64,000 bases of DNA, taken from assembly GCA_025602915.1 (NCBI GenBank), contig JAHLJZ010000015.1, positions 355,387-419,386 of the forward strand, read 5' to 3'. Below, piece after piece: positions 12,459 to 24,841 of the stretch. A model generated the notes under the pieces. It worked only from the letters and a program-made list of their open reading frames with translations. It searched no databases and was not told the origin of the DNA. How positions within the stretch are numbered: position 1 is the first letter of the stretch; every line of letters starts with the position of its first letter. Both the position numbers and the translations under genes were made by a program. This stretch comes from Paraphysoderma sedebokerense. Its lineage: Eukaryota; Blastocladiomycota; Physodermatomycetes; Physodermatales; Physodermataceae.

Positions 12459-15400
12459 TTACAGCAACCCGCTTTCCTCCAAGAGTCTCACCAACTTTTG
12501 ATCTTCCCGCTCTTTTGGCTCTCTACTTAAACTCAATTCGTACAATTCACTATCATCGCGATCAGAGTTGACAACGGTCCACAGGAAGTCTTGTATCTCA
12601 GGTATCGACTTCAGATTGTATTTGGTGACTTGAAATTGTTGGATCTGTTTGATGATCTCCGCTGTTTTGGACTGTTTGGTAAAATTTATCAGTTGGTTCG
12701 AAGCATAAGGTGGGTATTGAGCAGACGGAGAGGACGAGGAGGGAGAAAAAGTCGAGGGAGGTTGTAGGAAATCTGGGTTTCCATCTTCGATAAAAGTCAA
12801 ATCCGTTAAGTAGAGACCTAATTTTTGAGAAAGGTGGATAAAGTCATGTCAGTTCTGCTTGTTCATTCACTTTTCGAGGAAACGTAGAGGCAAAAGACAC
12901 GGAATTTTACCTAAGAATGGAACACAAGCACCGCTCACATTGGCCAATATGTCACGGTATTCGGAGAAATTTTTCGTCGGATCAGTAATCTTTTTCAAGA
13001 TTGATAACGACGCATTGACTTTCGCGGACATCAATTCCCAAGTACGATTAAGTCGATGAATATGTGCAGAATTCAAAGCGGCCAGAATTGAAACCAGGGT
13101 GTTGAAATTGTTCATTTGTCGACATTTCTAGATAAAAGAATAAGATACTAAATCAGCATTCATCGCACTATTGGGAATCAAATACAAAAGACGAAGAAAC
13201 GTACCTCTCCGATATGAACGAAATGTTTGATTAAAACGACTCGTTTTTTGATATCTTCCTCCATCAGAATACTTTCCGCGACCCAGCCACTAATCTTGTT
13301 GCTTAAATCAATCATTTTCTTCAAAGTTGGGATATTTTCAGTTCCTCTGCCAGGGGCCATAGCGCTAGAACTGTTCCATCCTTTCTTTAAGAACTCTAAG
13401 TACGGAATCTTACAAAAGACATTGAACTCAAGTATAGTTAATTGACGAGCAACCTCCATTGGATCTAGGTCAAGGAATCGAAATTTTCGGATCGACTTGG
13501 GCAATATGGGAAGAGGCGGACTCATAAGTAGCGGAGTCGCCGGGGATGTAGGAGCATCGGGAGATAGTGACAAGGTTTGACGGAGAGGGAGGAAAGGAGT
13601 CTGAGATTTTTCCTAGAGAAACAAAGAAAACCCAAATATTGTCAGATGGGACGATTGAAAATTTGTAAACTCAAGAAATTAATTTTACAAACCCTTTTTT
13701 CGACCACTTTAATTAGCTGAACACTCATCATACTCATGACAGGCCTCATAGTCTGTCTTGCAAACACTTTACAGCGCTCCAAAACTTCCCGATCTTCATC
13801 CAAAGTCATTAAGCAAATATTCTCGATCCAAAATTTCAGTAAGTTGAACACTCGTAACCGAATAGGGGTCATTTTCTTTTCAATCCACGTTTCTAACATT
13901 GCGTCAGTCATGTTCGGGGGAGGCTGAATTGTAAATCGGCGGGCCAACATTTCAAACAGATTAACCGAGTTGGTGAATGAACGGTAAGTGATCATGAATG
14001 CTGTGCTGAATTCGGGATCTGCATACAACAAAACAACGGATTAGTATTCAAGAATGAAACCCCAATGGTTAAAAGATTATCTTACCATAGTCGTCATGGG
14101 ACGTTAATTTTTCAACTAAAGCATTCAAAGTTCCACCTTTGACGTATCCTTCTATGCTGATAATCAATTCTTTTTGCTCATAATCATGACTCAAAAACCA
14201 AGGTTTTTCCGACTTGGATGCAACGCTATTGCTACTACTTGCCGACGTCGACAGTGGAGTTTTCACGTTAGCCAAAACCTCATCGCCAAAAAACTTCTTC
14301 AATTTCGCTGAATACGGTGTTGTAGTGGGCGTAGTCGGGGAAGTTGCGCTGACAACCGAAGTTGTTTGACTGTGTTGGTTAGCTAGTTTCGTATTTAAGG
14401 GTGTTGGGTAGTTTGCTTGGTAAGGACGCGTCCTCCGTTTTGGAATAGATACTGGGTCTTGTGGAGGTGGAGGAGGCATAGCTGATAGAACAGGAACAGG
14501 AGCAGGGGATGGTGGTACCAATGATGGACGCCTGTCTGTATGGAGCGATGATCGGCGGTAGGCGTTATACCCGTAGCTAGCTACTCCCGGGGAACCATAG
14601 AAACTGGAGGTTGAAGAAGACGAAGGGGAACCCAAAGGTTGAGAGTGAGGGAAAGATGGGAGAACCGGAGTGGACTGTCCTTCTCTTGCGATTTTGGCTT
14701 CTACCAAGAACTTGGTGGAAACCAACAAATCTCGAACAGATTTTTCGACCACCGAGATTGAAACAGTAACTTGATCAATAGCATTTGATGCTGCTAATGG
14801 ATCTGTGGCGGTTTGAGTGGACATGACTAGCCCGGCAATATTATTATAAAGTGACTGCTTGTGAATTTTAAAATCTTGGAACAGAGGGGACTGTTCATCG
14901 GTCGCAGAGGCAAGATTAATATCTTCGATGACGGAGAGGAATTGGCCAACTTCAGTCACCGCATTTCGAGTTTGGGATATTAAGGTAGAGGAAGCGGCGG
15001 CATCGTTGGCGGGTGACATTGATCCCGGTTTGGAGAGGATATGATTACGAAGTGATGTGAGAGTAGAATAGACTTGTCTAGAGTGCTGATCAAGTTGATG
15101 GAGAATATCGGATGGGCTTTGAAACCGAGAATGCAATGTGTTTGGGGAAAGGGGAAATAAAGTTGACTTTGACGAACCGGGAGTAGTGGGAGATGGCTGA
15201 GGAATAGGTTGATCTGGACTTAAAGGTGTCAGAGGAGTTGGAGCGGACCTACATACGATGACAAGTAGACGAAAAGGTTAACATTTGGTTACAATCGGGC
15301 GATCTTCACAGTTGCTTACCCTTCCCAGTTACACTCTAATTTCAACGTCTCACATTCTTTGACGTATGATTTTACAACTGTTTCCACATTTCTCAATTCA

Positions 15401-16913
15401 CTTAGCATTTTCGTAACTGCGTCAGGCGGAGGCCAAACACCACTTGCCAATTTTGCGGCCAAAACCAATTTGCTCAGACCACTCAACAAGTTTTTGTGCC
15501 GACTCTTCAACGATGAGTATGTTTGTAGATGCAGCGAATCTTTACCCACTGTGGCCGTTGAAATTAGAAACGCACGGATCGACTCCACGATGTGGGAAGA
15601 GTGCTGGATGTAATGTTGCTTCTGATTATTAACAGCGGAATTGTTGAGAGTGGTGAGGCAATTGAGAATGGCGGTTAAATGAGATCGGTAAGCTGTTTGT
15701 AATAAGTTTGATGGAGTACTCGACTCAGAATTCGATGATGAAAACGTCGGCGAAAGGGGGGATGACGGCCTTTGAGCCAAGGATTGTCGTCGAGGAGGAA
15801 TAAACTTTTCGGTTGGGGACGATGTATTCTGGGCCGAGAGGGAAGGAGAGTTTCGACTTCTTAAAGTGCCAGTGGCAAAATCAATATCTTTCAAATCCCA
15901 TGTCGTCTCATCAGTCAACATATTATAGTAGTACGTTCTTCCTTGGGGCGTCAATTTTTTCCCCCAATTCGGCGGCAGCACATCGTCTTTATTGCCGTTA
16001 GTTGCATCGTGGTCCGAAGAACTATGATCCGATTTTTGTGAACCGGCACTGGGCCGCCTGGAATCAGGTTGGATTGTGGTAGCGGCAAGAGACGGTGATT
16101 TCTCGTTAGAAGGCCGGCGGCTGGACCTGTCGCTTTGTTCATTAGGTGATGTGGATGAATCGGCAGCAGACGAGATGCTTTCTTCCAATGTATTCTTGTC
16201 ACTTTGAATATCAGGTGACGGGTAAGGATTGGCTATCCTGTCGTCATTCTCCCATACTTGAGCTGGTAATATCCAACTTATTTCGCCTGTAATTTCATGA
16301 TAAAAGAATGATCCATTTCCGTCTTCAGTCTGTTGCATCGTCCAATGGGGTGGCAGATAAAGGATGTCAATGTCATCATCTCCATCTTCGTTACTCGAAC
16401 TGCTCGATTTTGTAGGTGAAATAGGCGGGGGCTTTGTCCATGTGGATTCGCCTGTGACTGTATTATAATAATAAGGACGACCTGAATGAATAACGATTTG
16501 CCGAGAAGCAGGAGGAAGTAATTTTTGAAGTTATCAGGGAAGACAAGGGAAATGAATTCAGTGCAAGCGGTGAGTATTCTCAAATATGATTCGGGCAAGG
16601 GGGAACAGCAGCAATATTACTAACCATCGGCGCCTATCTTTTCTATCCACGCTACAGCAATGCTTTTCCTTCTCTGTTTACTAGACACAGGAGAATCATC
16701 ATCCAACTGTAAATCTGACAGGGATTTTTCTTTGAGCTGCACCGGAGTGACGTAGTTTGAGGGAAACCATCCTCTTGAACCTTTGCATAAACCATCCCAC
16801 CATCCGGAATCCAGTTGGGTGAACACTTGAATGATATCACCCTTTGAGAATTTTAAGTTTGACGAAGTGTCTTGGGGGGAGTAGTCGTAGAGAGCCCTGA
16901 CAACGCATGACAT
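12459..16913 (-). CDS. CDC25: Cdc25-type Ras guanine nucleotide exchange factor: SH3, three WW repeats, RasGEF_N, RasGEF
   Basis: Activates Ras by GDP/GTP exchange at the membrane. Seven exons on the minus strand: 16913-16625, 16481-15320, 15248-14086, 14018-13693, 13612-13205, 13127-12911, 12817-12459; 1307 aa. SH3 domain at residues 1-65 (VVRALYDYSP, GWWDGLCKGSRGWFPSNYV). Three WW-like repeats follow: AVAWIEKIGADGRPYYYNTV (split by intron 1), LPPHWTMQQTEDGNGSFFYH and LPPNWGKKLTPQGRTYYYNM. A long Ser/Pro-rich linker leads to RasGEF_N (DPEFSTAFMITYRSF, about residue 872) and the catalytic domain in exons 5-7 (DPMEVARQLTILEFNVF, about residue 1020). I chose the ATG at 16913 directly before SH3; an in-frame codon at 17165 would add 84 low-complexity residues. 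Paired CACGTG sites lie about 300 bp upstream. Confidence 0.9.
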
Positions 16914-17607
16914 GGTTGGGTATTCGGGGCGGGGTAGCCGCGGGGACAGAGACAGGGCGGAACAAGGGGGACCGAAGGACGGTGTGCAGATAAACTGTGC
17001 AGAGGGGCGGGAAGATGAGCCTGTTGTTGCTGTTGGTTGTTGTAGAGATGGTAGTTGTGGTGGCAAAAAGAGTGAGTTGTGGTGGGATGGCAAATTCCCT
17101 CTTTCACCTTTCATTCCCTCTCCGGACAGAATGCACCCACTTCTCTCGGGAATTGCTTTAATCAACTTCCCGCCCTCTGATTGGCCACTCTAGACGCGTC
17201 TCTCGCGCCACCTGCACACGTGACTGTCACGTGCACTGCCGGCTTGTACCACCCTGCCGGCTCCCCCGCTGCGAGCGTCACACTGTCACACTGTCACGCC
17301 CTTGATCTGCCCTGATTCCCTCTTTGACAAACAGATGCCACACCCCTCGATCGCCCCTCGCTAACAACCAAATACAAGCACGATTCAAACGTATGATCTG
17401 TGGGGGGTGATCAAAGAATTTTAAGCAATGTCCCAAACGCCAGGATTCATTACTTTTGCTACTCCTACTTTTTTGTCGCCGCTCTCTCTTTATTTTACAT
17501 AATAGCATCCACACGTTACGTGAGTCGTACACATGTATCACATAACAGCAAAATTATCAAAGCACATCCTTACATCATCCATGACTAAAATCGTTCCCTC
17601 GATACGC
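16914..17607. promoter_or_regulatory. RasGEF upstream region, with paired CACGTG and short ACTGTCAC repeats
   Basis: Contains an inverted CCAAT box (ATTGG, near 17180), two CACGTG cores at 17217-17222 and 17228-17233 separated by 5 bp, and the 8-mer ACTGTCAC at about 17223, 17282 and 17290. No gene is supported here. Confidence 0.4.
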
Positions 17608-20218
17608 TCACTCATTAAAAGCGTCATCCAGAGCTTTCTGTCGTTGTTCTTCTTTTGCTTTTTCCAACGCTCTTTGATCTATCGGCACCAACCAGTACAA
17701 TAAAACACCACATGTCAGCGATCAGTAAACAATTAGAATGACAATAACGTCGTCTCAGATCAAACAAAAGAAAAATAATAACCTCTGGCTTCCCTCAATT
17801 TTTCTTTATGTGCTTGTTTTTTTTCCGATGCTATTGGATTTTTTACCCCCAATGCTGATGAAATCAACCTAGAGGCGACGAAAGAGGACGTTTTCGGCCG
17901 CGGTACATTCGGATCTTCAACTCTGGCCAACCGTTTCTTGTACGGTTTTATTTTGTATTCCATGTTGCTTGAATAAGGGAAGGGTTGGAAAAGATTGAGA
18001 TAAGCTAGTTTGGCTGTAATGGATTCAAGTACAGGATAATACGGGTTAGCTACATTTTGCTGTCCCAATATGAATGCAAGAGTCAGGCAAGTGACGAAAG
18101 TTGAATTATCTCGTACCATCTTGAGGACTGTCAAATACTACCAACACATCATCATCGCCTCTCCACTCTAAAACGTATCCTCCTGTTAAATTAATTGGTT
18201 TAAATATACTACTTATATCCGATTCTTTCCATTCTGTTGGAAATTCGTAGACTTGAAGAATCGTCGTATTTTCCACTGCTCACCGCAAAGTAGAAATGAC
18301 AAAATAATTTAGTCAGCCAATGTTCCACCGTAGCCAAGCTAAAGCCGTGCGTATTGATATCCAAGAAACAACTTACAATTTTCGGCAACATCGATCCCCA
18401 TCCTTTGTTGTTTTTGATCCTTTGTATCATCTGCTTCTTCCGGGATCGAAATGTCGACGTCAACATCTTTCTCCCAATCTTCCAAATCTTCTCCCCCTAC
18501 GTCGCCGGCTTCGTGGTCATCGTTGTCTTGATCATGCAGTGACAATTTTTCGATATTCTTCTCTATTATTTCGTCCATACCCGCTACAGATGACTCTGCA
18601 CTCTTCTTTGGACTATTCGTATTTTTCTGAACTTCATCCTGACTTGATTTGCCGGACGACATTGAATGATCTTTGCCTTGTTTCGTAGGTTTTATACTTT
18701 TGCCAGCTCCCTCTGTTAACGAAGTTTCTTCTGGCTCGCTTTTAATTTCCTTCACCATTAAATCATCGGACTTGATTTCGCTATCATCGATTTGAGCCGA
18801 TGTCGATTGAGGATGAGAAAGAGTTTCGTTTTGACGGCGAGAAGATGGAGTGTTTCTCGGAGAATTCTTTGCTTCAGTATTCTTAGCTTTTTCATTCGAA
18901 TCGGAAGACGGCGGAGCGCGGATGGCAATCGCTTTATTTTGTCTCGGTTGGATATCAAAAACAGGAGGCTCGGTGGATGAGAAATCTAATACCAAGTTAT
19001 TTAGTTAACTAAAATTTATGTATCGCCGATAAATAAAGTGACGACGGCATACCAGAGCGGGAATGATCGGCAGAAGTGTAGACGGGGATATACTCAGAAC
19101 TATAAGAACGAGATGGCAATTTTTTGGCGGGTGGCACTAAATGAAATAGTCATGAACAACTTGTCGCACGTTGTGAAGTGGTAAATCCAGGAAGGCATAA
19201 CGTACAGACGCTCTTACTTTTATTTTGAACACTTCCGTCGGGTTCTAGTGTTGTGTCTGAATCGGAAGGCATATTTTCTTCCTGTTGCGCCTGAGAGATG
19301 CTGTTACCAGAATCTGCATGTTTCGTATCCTCTTCATCCGGCTTAAGACCTTCCTGAACCGCAGAGTTTGCCTTACGTTCACCTGGCAAATCTTGTCTTT
19401 CTATTGACTCGTTTTTCATGGAATTTGACTTTTCGTTTGCTTTGAGCCCCGGTTGATGGTGTAAATGCTTCATTACGAGGCCCTTTGCAAAAATAGAGAC
19501 CCTGCCTCTACCACTAGAACGACGGGTATCTGAGCTCGATGACTGAGAACTGCTAATACGGTCTCCTGTAGAAGGATCGGTACTCGCCTGCAACGAGGAA
19601 GGCTCCTTCTTGAATTTGCGGTCTTCAGTTGTCGTAGTTCTCTGGGGTGGCGGGCCAAATTGATGTCTAGCATCGGAGGAAGCCGACTGAGAATCATATA
19701 TCCGGTTATGTAGTCCACATCTATAACCCCCTCCCCTTCTATTTTGTGACATCATGTCACTACGTGAATTAGAATTCGAATAAAACTGTTGCTCCGAAGG
19801 TCTATCATCACTGGAGGTGGTTCTACGAGAATTTCGACTGTCTTGGGGAGGCCTTGGGCCGGCGTCCCATGATGTGGAACTATCGATTGAATCTGGATTG
19901 TTTTGTCTAAATCGAGGATGACCTCTACCTTTCAAATTCGAGGACTGTGGAACTACATCGGTTTTATTCGCTTCGGTAGAGTTGAGACTGTTTCGTAAAT
20001 CTTTGGATCTGTCGGTCCTGAGACGGAAACGGAGTCGACAGTTAATTAAAGATACCACAAAACTAAAGAACTTTTATCTCTCAATAAAACTGAAAGAGAT
20101 TTATAGTCTCTCCGCCGCTACACTAAACTCTATCATTTTACCTTTCGTTCCTCCAAGATCGGTTTTCCTTTTCAATACTCTCATCCTTCGTTTGGCCCGA
20201 TGGATGCTGTTGATTCAT
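17608..20218 (-). CDS. R3HCC1L-like protein (coiled-coil/R3H-associated family)
   Basis: Seven exons on the minus strand in phase: 20218-20142, 20017-19218, 19136-19053, 18985-18377, 18278-18117, 18049-17783, 17678-17608; 689 aa. The first 470 residues are low-complexity: Arg/Gly/Ser-rich, then Lys/Glu-rich and acidic. The C-terminal 160 residues look like the RRM-like module of animal R3HCC1/R3HCC1L: LQVYEFPTEWKESDISSIF, GGYVLEWRGDDDVLVVFDSP, then VPRPKTSSFVASRLISSALG, followed by a basic helix at the end. That last motif closely fits the animal family's SALARRLVISALG-type end. No R3H motif is visible. The molecular role of the family is poorly defined; RNA binding is inference. Exon 5 uses a GAG acceptor. 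Confidence 0.6.
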
Positions 20219-20980
20219 GTCGGTTCGTCAATCGAATGATTCTAATCGTACTCGGAATATAAGCAACGTATTTCGGTTTAAATATGTACAGATTTAGGTA
20301 GCCTTGCTTAATGTTCGACGCTATATTTTGACAAGAATAAGTTTGTTTTAAGGTGGTAACGTGACAACTTCTATGATTGAGATAATCGCTGTATATAGAT
20401 ACAAATCAAAAGCACATGTAACACTTTCCTTGAGCCCAGGAGTAGACTCATATCCATACATGATTACACATTTGGATGTGATACTACATTATACTACAAG
20501 CGCAACATTAGATAAATCTGTCTAACTTCCTTTGGACCAGCAAGGTGACAGAAGGGCGGCGTAGTCCAAAAATCGTCGGTTCAAACAGACGATTGTCCAT
20601 ACGATAACGAAATTGCTATTTCAATCTACCGCGAAGACTCTGAAGTATTGAATGGTGCAAGGCCTTTTATATATGAAGAACAATTTGAACCTGAGATTGA
20701 GTTGGCCACGGACAGAGTTTAGGAGCCATTTCATGATTGGAAAAGCAAGGACAACACCTTGGGATTCTCAGTCTCCCTCATCTGCTGTATTTATACAGCT
20801 GTATCATCGAGCGAAGGGCCGATTCCAGTTTGCTATTTCGGTTCATGTTGAGGCCGGGCAAAGGAACTCACTCCATCTCATTCTTCAACGCGTCCGCCTT
20901 GATCCTAATTCCTGCGCCATCCACTCTCCATATCCTCACGGCTTCGCCAGAAATTATACCCAACTATTATTTTGCCTGAC
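20219..20980. other. Intergenic region between two divergent genes
   Basis: 762 bp. Holds a 7-bp stem inverted repeat around a GGTTCAAAC loop near 20570-20597 that superficially resembles a tRNA T-arm but does not fold as one. Open frames at 20652-21023 lack family resemblance. Otherwise nothing seen. Confidence 0.35.
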
Positions 20981-22369
20981 ATGGATAGCGATATGTCGCA
21001 GGAAGTACAGTCGCCGCCTCTAAAATCTCTTCCTCTCCAATCTACGCAAAACTTGCCAGCACCACTGCAACCGCAATCCTCGACTTCGCAGTCAATTCAA
21101 CCTCCTTTGCAATCCCAACCGACGGGAGCACCTTATGTACAGACTGCAAGCCAAGAGCTTCCCTCCTTAGTACCGTTCGATCTAAGTACATATGTATATC
21201 CGTCGTGGCAATACATGCAATATGTTCCCGACCGCTTCCCCCCACAGCCAGGAGCCACACAACTCAATCAACCAAAGAAAAGAGGAAGGCCTTCAAAATC
21301 CGAGTTACCGAGATCAGAAAATATTAAGCCTCGCCCTATACTTCCTTACCCTACAGTATTGCAGCCTGTTATTTCCATTTCAAATCAAACTGTACTGCCG
21401 GTGATCGGGGTAACAACACCTCAATGCATTGAAACTGCTTCAGGACCTTCCCAGACGTTGTTACCACATAGTAATGAGAATGAGTCTGCTCTTCCGGCAC
21501 CGAAACGGATTTGCCTTGCCTCCCCTGATGGTAAACGAGGAGATAGCGAAAACGAAACCGATGTGATAGAAAACTCTGAAAATAGATCACCGGAGAACCA
21601 AGCAGTTGAAGAATGGACGAACGAGTGCAATAAGGAAAGGAGAAATCGAAAAGATTACAGTAATGAAGAAATCAGGGCATTACTGTGTGTAATGCAAGAC
21701 GAAGGACAAGCGTTATTGGATACTAAAGGGGACATTACGGCAAAAGCTGTTTGGGAAGAACAAATTTTCCCAGTATGTTGTTGTAACTAACATTAACCTC
21801 AATGCTGCTGTCTGATTAACTTGAGTTCTTATCAGATGTACAAAAACCGTTGCATTAGTGACGACATTATCTGCCGCAGAGATGCTCACCAACTCTCGGA
21901 CAAATGGAAGAAGATCAAAGCCAAATACAACGACAGACGTAAAATACGCGGCACGGCCGGTCATGAGGAATTGGAGTACTGGGACATAGAGGAACAACTT
22001 GATCTTATTTTTGCACAGAGCCAACAGCGTAACCTCTCCTTTGACATAAACCATACTCTTAAGAAACAATCAAAATCGTCCGTTATTAGGGAACAAATCG
22101 TCGAAGCAATAAGAGAACAATTCACAAAACTCGTCGAATTGGAAGAACGAAAGTTAGAATGGTGGAAGGAAGAAACAAGAAGAAAAAGGCAATTATATAA
22201 GCAATGTAAGGAAATGGAAAGGGAAGTATATAAACAATGTAAGGAAAAAGAAAGGGAATTATATAAGCAATTTATGGAAATGGTTAGGAAAATGTTTGAA
22301 CGCGAAATGAACGGTGAAGGGAAGCCGGAACAAGTTGTAAAGGAGGCAGAGCGCAACCATGAAACTTAA
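20981..22369 (+). CDS. AT-hook plus Myb/SANT-like (trihelix-type) DNA-binding protein
   Basis: Two exons in phase, 20981-21772 and 21836-22369, giving 441 aa. The N-terminal 100 residues are Pro/Gln/Ser-rich. An AT-hook core (KKRGRPSKSE) follows near residue 102. The Myb/SANT-like domain spans about residues 225-310: DYSNEEIRALLCVM, then W in KAVWEEQIFP, then across the intron CISDDIICRRDAHQLSDKWK and KIKAKYNDRR. This fits the trihelix/Myb_DNA-bind_4 pattern with its spaced Trp residues. The C-terminus is a long charged helix with three tandem 11-residue units (YKQCKEMERE type). Such proteins can be transcription factors or derive from transposon-encoded partners; I see no transposase or terminal repeats nearby, so a host regulator is more likely. 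Confidence 0.7.
22194..22283 (+). repeat. 33-bp tandem repeat within the Myb-like gene
   Basis: Two full 33-bp units (22194-22226 and 22227-22259) and most of a third. They encode an 11-residue, charge-patterned helix beginning YKQCKEMERE. Confidence 0.75.
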
Positions 22370-22859
22370 TCGTGATAACTTCGACTCTGGATATGGACTG
22401 GCGCGTCATTTATATATGCGATGATGTATTAATTAATACTAATGTTAAGATTAAACTCATTGTCACCTGTAAAAAACAAAAGCAGATGCATTTGTTATTT
22501 CAATTTGTATACGATGAGCAACAAATGGCTCATGTCCCGAGACAATACTTGATTTCCTTCAGCAATGATGCGATTTTGAGTAGGCGATGCCTGACATGGC
22601 AGTATGTCTATGACAATTTGTGCCTGGTCTACTGTCCCATTGAAGTCCTATGAAATTGAGAGGAATTGAATGAACAAATTGAGTCGCTGCATACGAACGA
22701 TTCCTGCTATGACGTCACGCTGAGTTTGTTCTAAAGTTTCGTGCCAGAGAGACCAGCATCTCTCGAGTCGCCCCCGCCAAATCGCTTTTAATTCATTAGT
22801 CTTTCCTTTGTTAAATTTTCAGTTTTTTCTCTTTAAAACACGATTAAAATCAAACAATA
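22370..22859. other. Intergenic region
   Basis: 490 bp between two co-oriented genes. The open frame 22372-22653 lacks an obvious family and lies directly after the preceding stop, so it is probably 3' flank and promoter. Nothing else seen. Confidence 0.35.
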
Positions 22860-24576
22860 ATGGGGAATGTTCCAAGTCATCCAGACTACTCTTATCAACA
22901 CTACCCTGACTCTAGCAATCAGTCGCAGACAAAGGGGCACGACGGACACGAAAGAGCATCGACTTCCGGAACCGCAGTAACTGCTCAGAATTACGAAGTC
23001 ATCTTCCCGTCGCCAAGATCTTCGGTTATCATGTCACCTCAACAGAATTCTCCATTGATGGCTTCGACTCTTGAGACATCTATGCATGAAGACCAAGGGT
23101 TTGAAGGTGGGCGGGGTAGAGGGGCGGGCGAAAGTGGAAGAATTGAAGGAAATGGAATGAACCGCGATATCGAACAGCAGGGAACGAGGCAGGAACCTAC
23201 AGTAACCAAGAGTGCGGATAAAGGAAAGCAGCACGAGTCCCAAGAGCAGGAAAGAACTTGGTCTTATCCTCCCCGTCGGCCTTCCAGGGAGGAGCAGGTT
23301 CGGATAAATTACCCGAAAGAATCAATAGCATCGGAAGATGTGAATTCCTCCAACTATATACAGCAAGGCCAAAGGATTCCTCCACCATTACCTCCGCGTT
23401 CCAGGTCAGTTTCTCCTGTTCGGGGAAGAGTATCTCAGCCAACGGAGCAAGCGGAACGACAGCAGAAATCTGATACCTCTCAACCATCACTGAATGTTCC
23501 GCCCTTATCTACCACTCGTTCTGAAGCTACATCGCAACCTTTACCAAAATCAACCGAAGATTTAGAAAAGAAAGTTCAAGTCTTGGGTAACGATATTAAA
23601 CTCTTAACATCTTACTCTGCCCGATTGGAATCTACGGTTGCACACTTACAATCTCGGCTTGCCGAAACACGCACGGAAAATCAACAATTACGTGAAAGAA
23701 TTGAATTGCTCTCATCTCAAGTTGCATTTCCTGATAGCACTCAGTCAAAGCAGCTTGAACGTTTGAGATCGCAGGTGAAGCAATTGGAATCAGACTTGAA
23801 TGATGAGCGTGCAAGACATCTGGAAGGTCATTTCGGCGTTTTTGAAGAAAAACGGTTGAAGGGAGTTATCAGACACCTAGAGGAAGAAAATTATGAGATG
23901 GAAGAGAGGTTGAGACATGCCTTGCAAGAGGTGAAGGAACTTAAAAGACGCGGTGTCGAGGGTAGACAGGAGGGAGGAAGAGGCCGCGAAAGGGCATTTG
24001 GAGGAAGTGAAATGGATAAGATGATTCAACGATTGATTGGAGAATTGCATCATGCTTTGAATATGGGAGTTGAATTAAGGGAATTGGACCAACATCAGGT
24101 TTGTTTCGTTTATTATCGCAACCTCTGCAAACTATATTTCTCCCCATATTTGAATTACCGGTATTAACATCAACAACAATTAAACCCAGAACCTGATCAC
24201 TTCTCATCTCTTTGAACTTGTGTCGGATCACATTCCGTATCAGTCGTCCTCCGCTCAAAATCAATCTCGTCAATCGTCTTTTTTCTCCAATTCCTCTCCC
24301 TTTCCCACACCATCTCGAGGAACTCGAGAAAATGAGGGATCCGTATTGAAAGAAGGGAAAGGCAAAAGTACAAGCAATTTGAAAGATTCCGGTGAGATCG
24401 GAGAGAAAGAAAAGCTGGGGCAACAGGATGCAGGGTTTGCTAAGAACAACCAGAACAGAGAGGCCAAGAACGAACTTGGAGAAAAGGGAAAGGCAGAGAA
24501 CGGTAAAAAGAAAGTTCAGTTTCAGGAGAGGCATGATGAAGATGAAGATCGATTCTTTGAAAAAGGTTGGTTGTGA
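22860..24576 (+). CDS. Possibly N-myristoylated coiled-coil protein, unknown function (541 aa)
   Basis: Two exons in phase, 22860-24098 and 24190-24576. The N-terminus MGNVPS fits the N-myristoylation consensus (Gly2, Ser6), so a membrane-anchored protein is plausible. Residues about 170-190 are Pro-rich (PPPLPPRSRSVSPVRG), a possible SH3 ligand. Residues about 230-370 form a long coiled coil (KVQVLGNDIKLLTSYSARLE through EERLRHALQEVKELKR). The second exon is Lys/Glu/Gly-rich and disordered, with FFEKGWL at the end. I recognise no family. The RasGEF with an SH3 domain in this window is not evidence of partnership. The Kozak-like context (caataATGGGG) supports the start. Confidence 0.65.
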
Positions 24577-24841
24577 ATTATTTGAGCTGGCGCGTCGCAA
24601 CTGTATATTTTTAAGTTTTTGTATAATGGCATCGAAAATGTAAATCGGAATAATTCTACGCATTTGTTATTGTGTGAAAATATATCGACTTCCTTTGTAT
24701 GTCATAGGTGAATGATTGAGGTATTTGAGTGTTGCTCAGCTTGGGTGTGCTTTTTATTGTATCAGTTCAATATTTACATATCTACGCTCTCCTTCTTCGT
24801 CGACATTCAAGAAAGAACACTAGACTCTAGAGCGCCAATTT

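Noticed and set aside
16914-17165. Upstream in-frame extension of the RasGEF
   Set aside because: Low-complexity sequence that overlaps the CACGTG-bearing promoter side; the ATG at 16913 sits directly before SH3 as in homologues.
20541-20610. tRNA-like stretch with GGTTCAAAC in a hairpin
   Set aside because: The stem pairs around a 10-nt loop, not a 7-nt T-loop, and no D-arm, anticodon arm or 7-bp acceptor stem can be formed.
20981-22369. Transposon-derived gene
   Set aside because: Myb/SANT-like domains occur in some transposons, but no transposase frame, terminal inverted repeats or target duplication is visible nearby.
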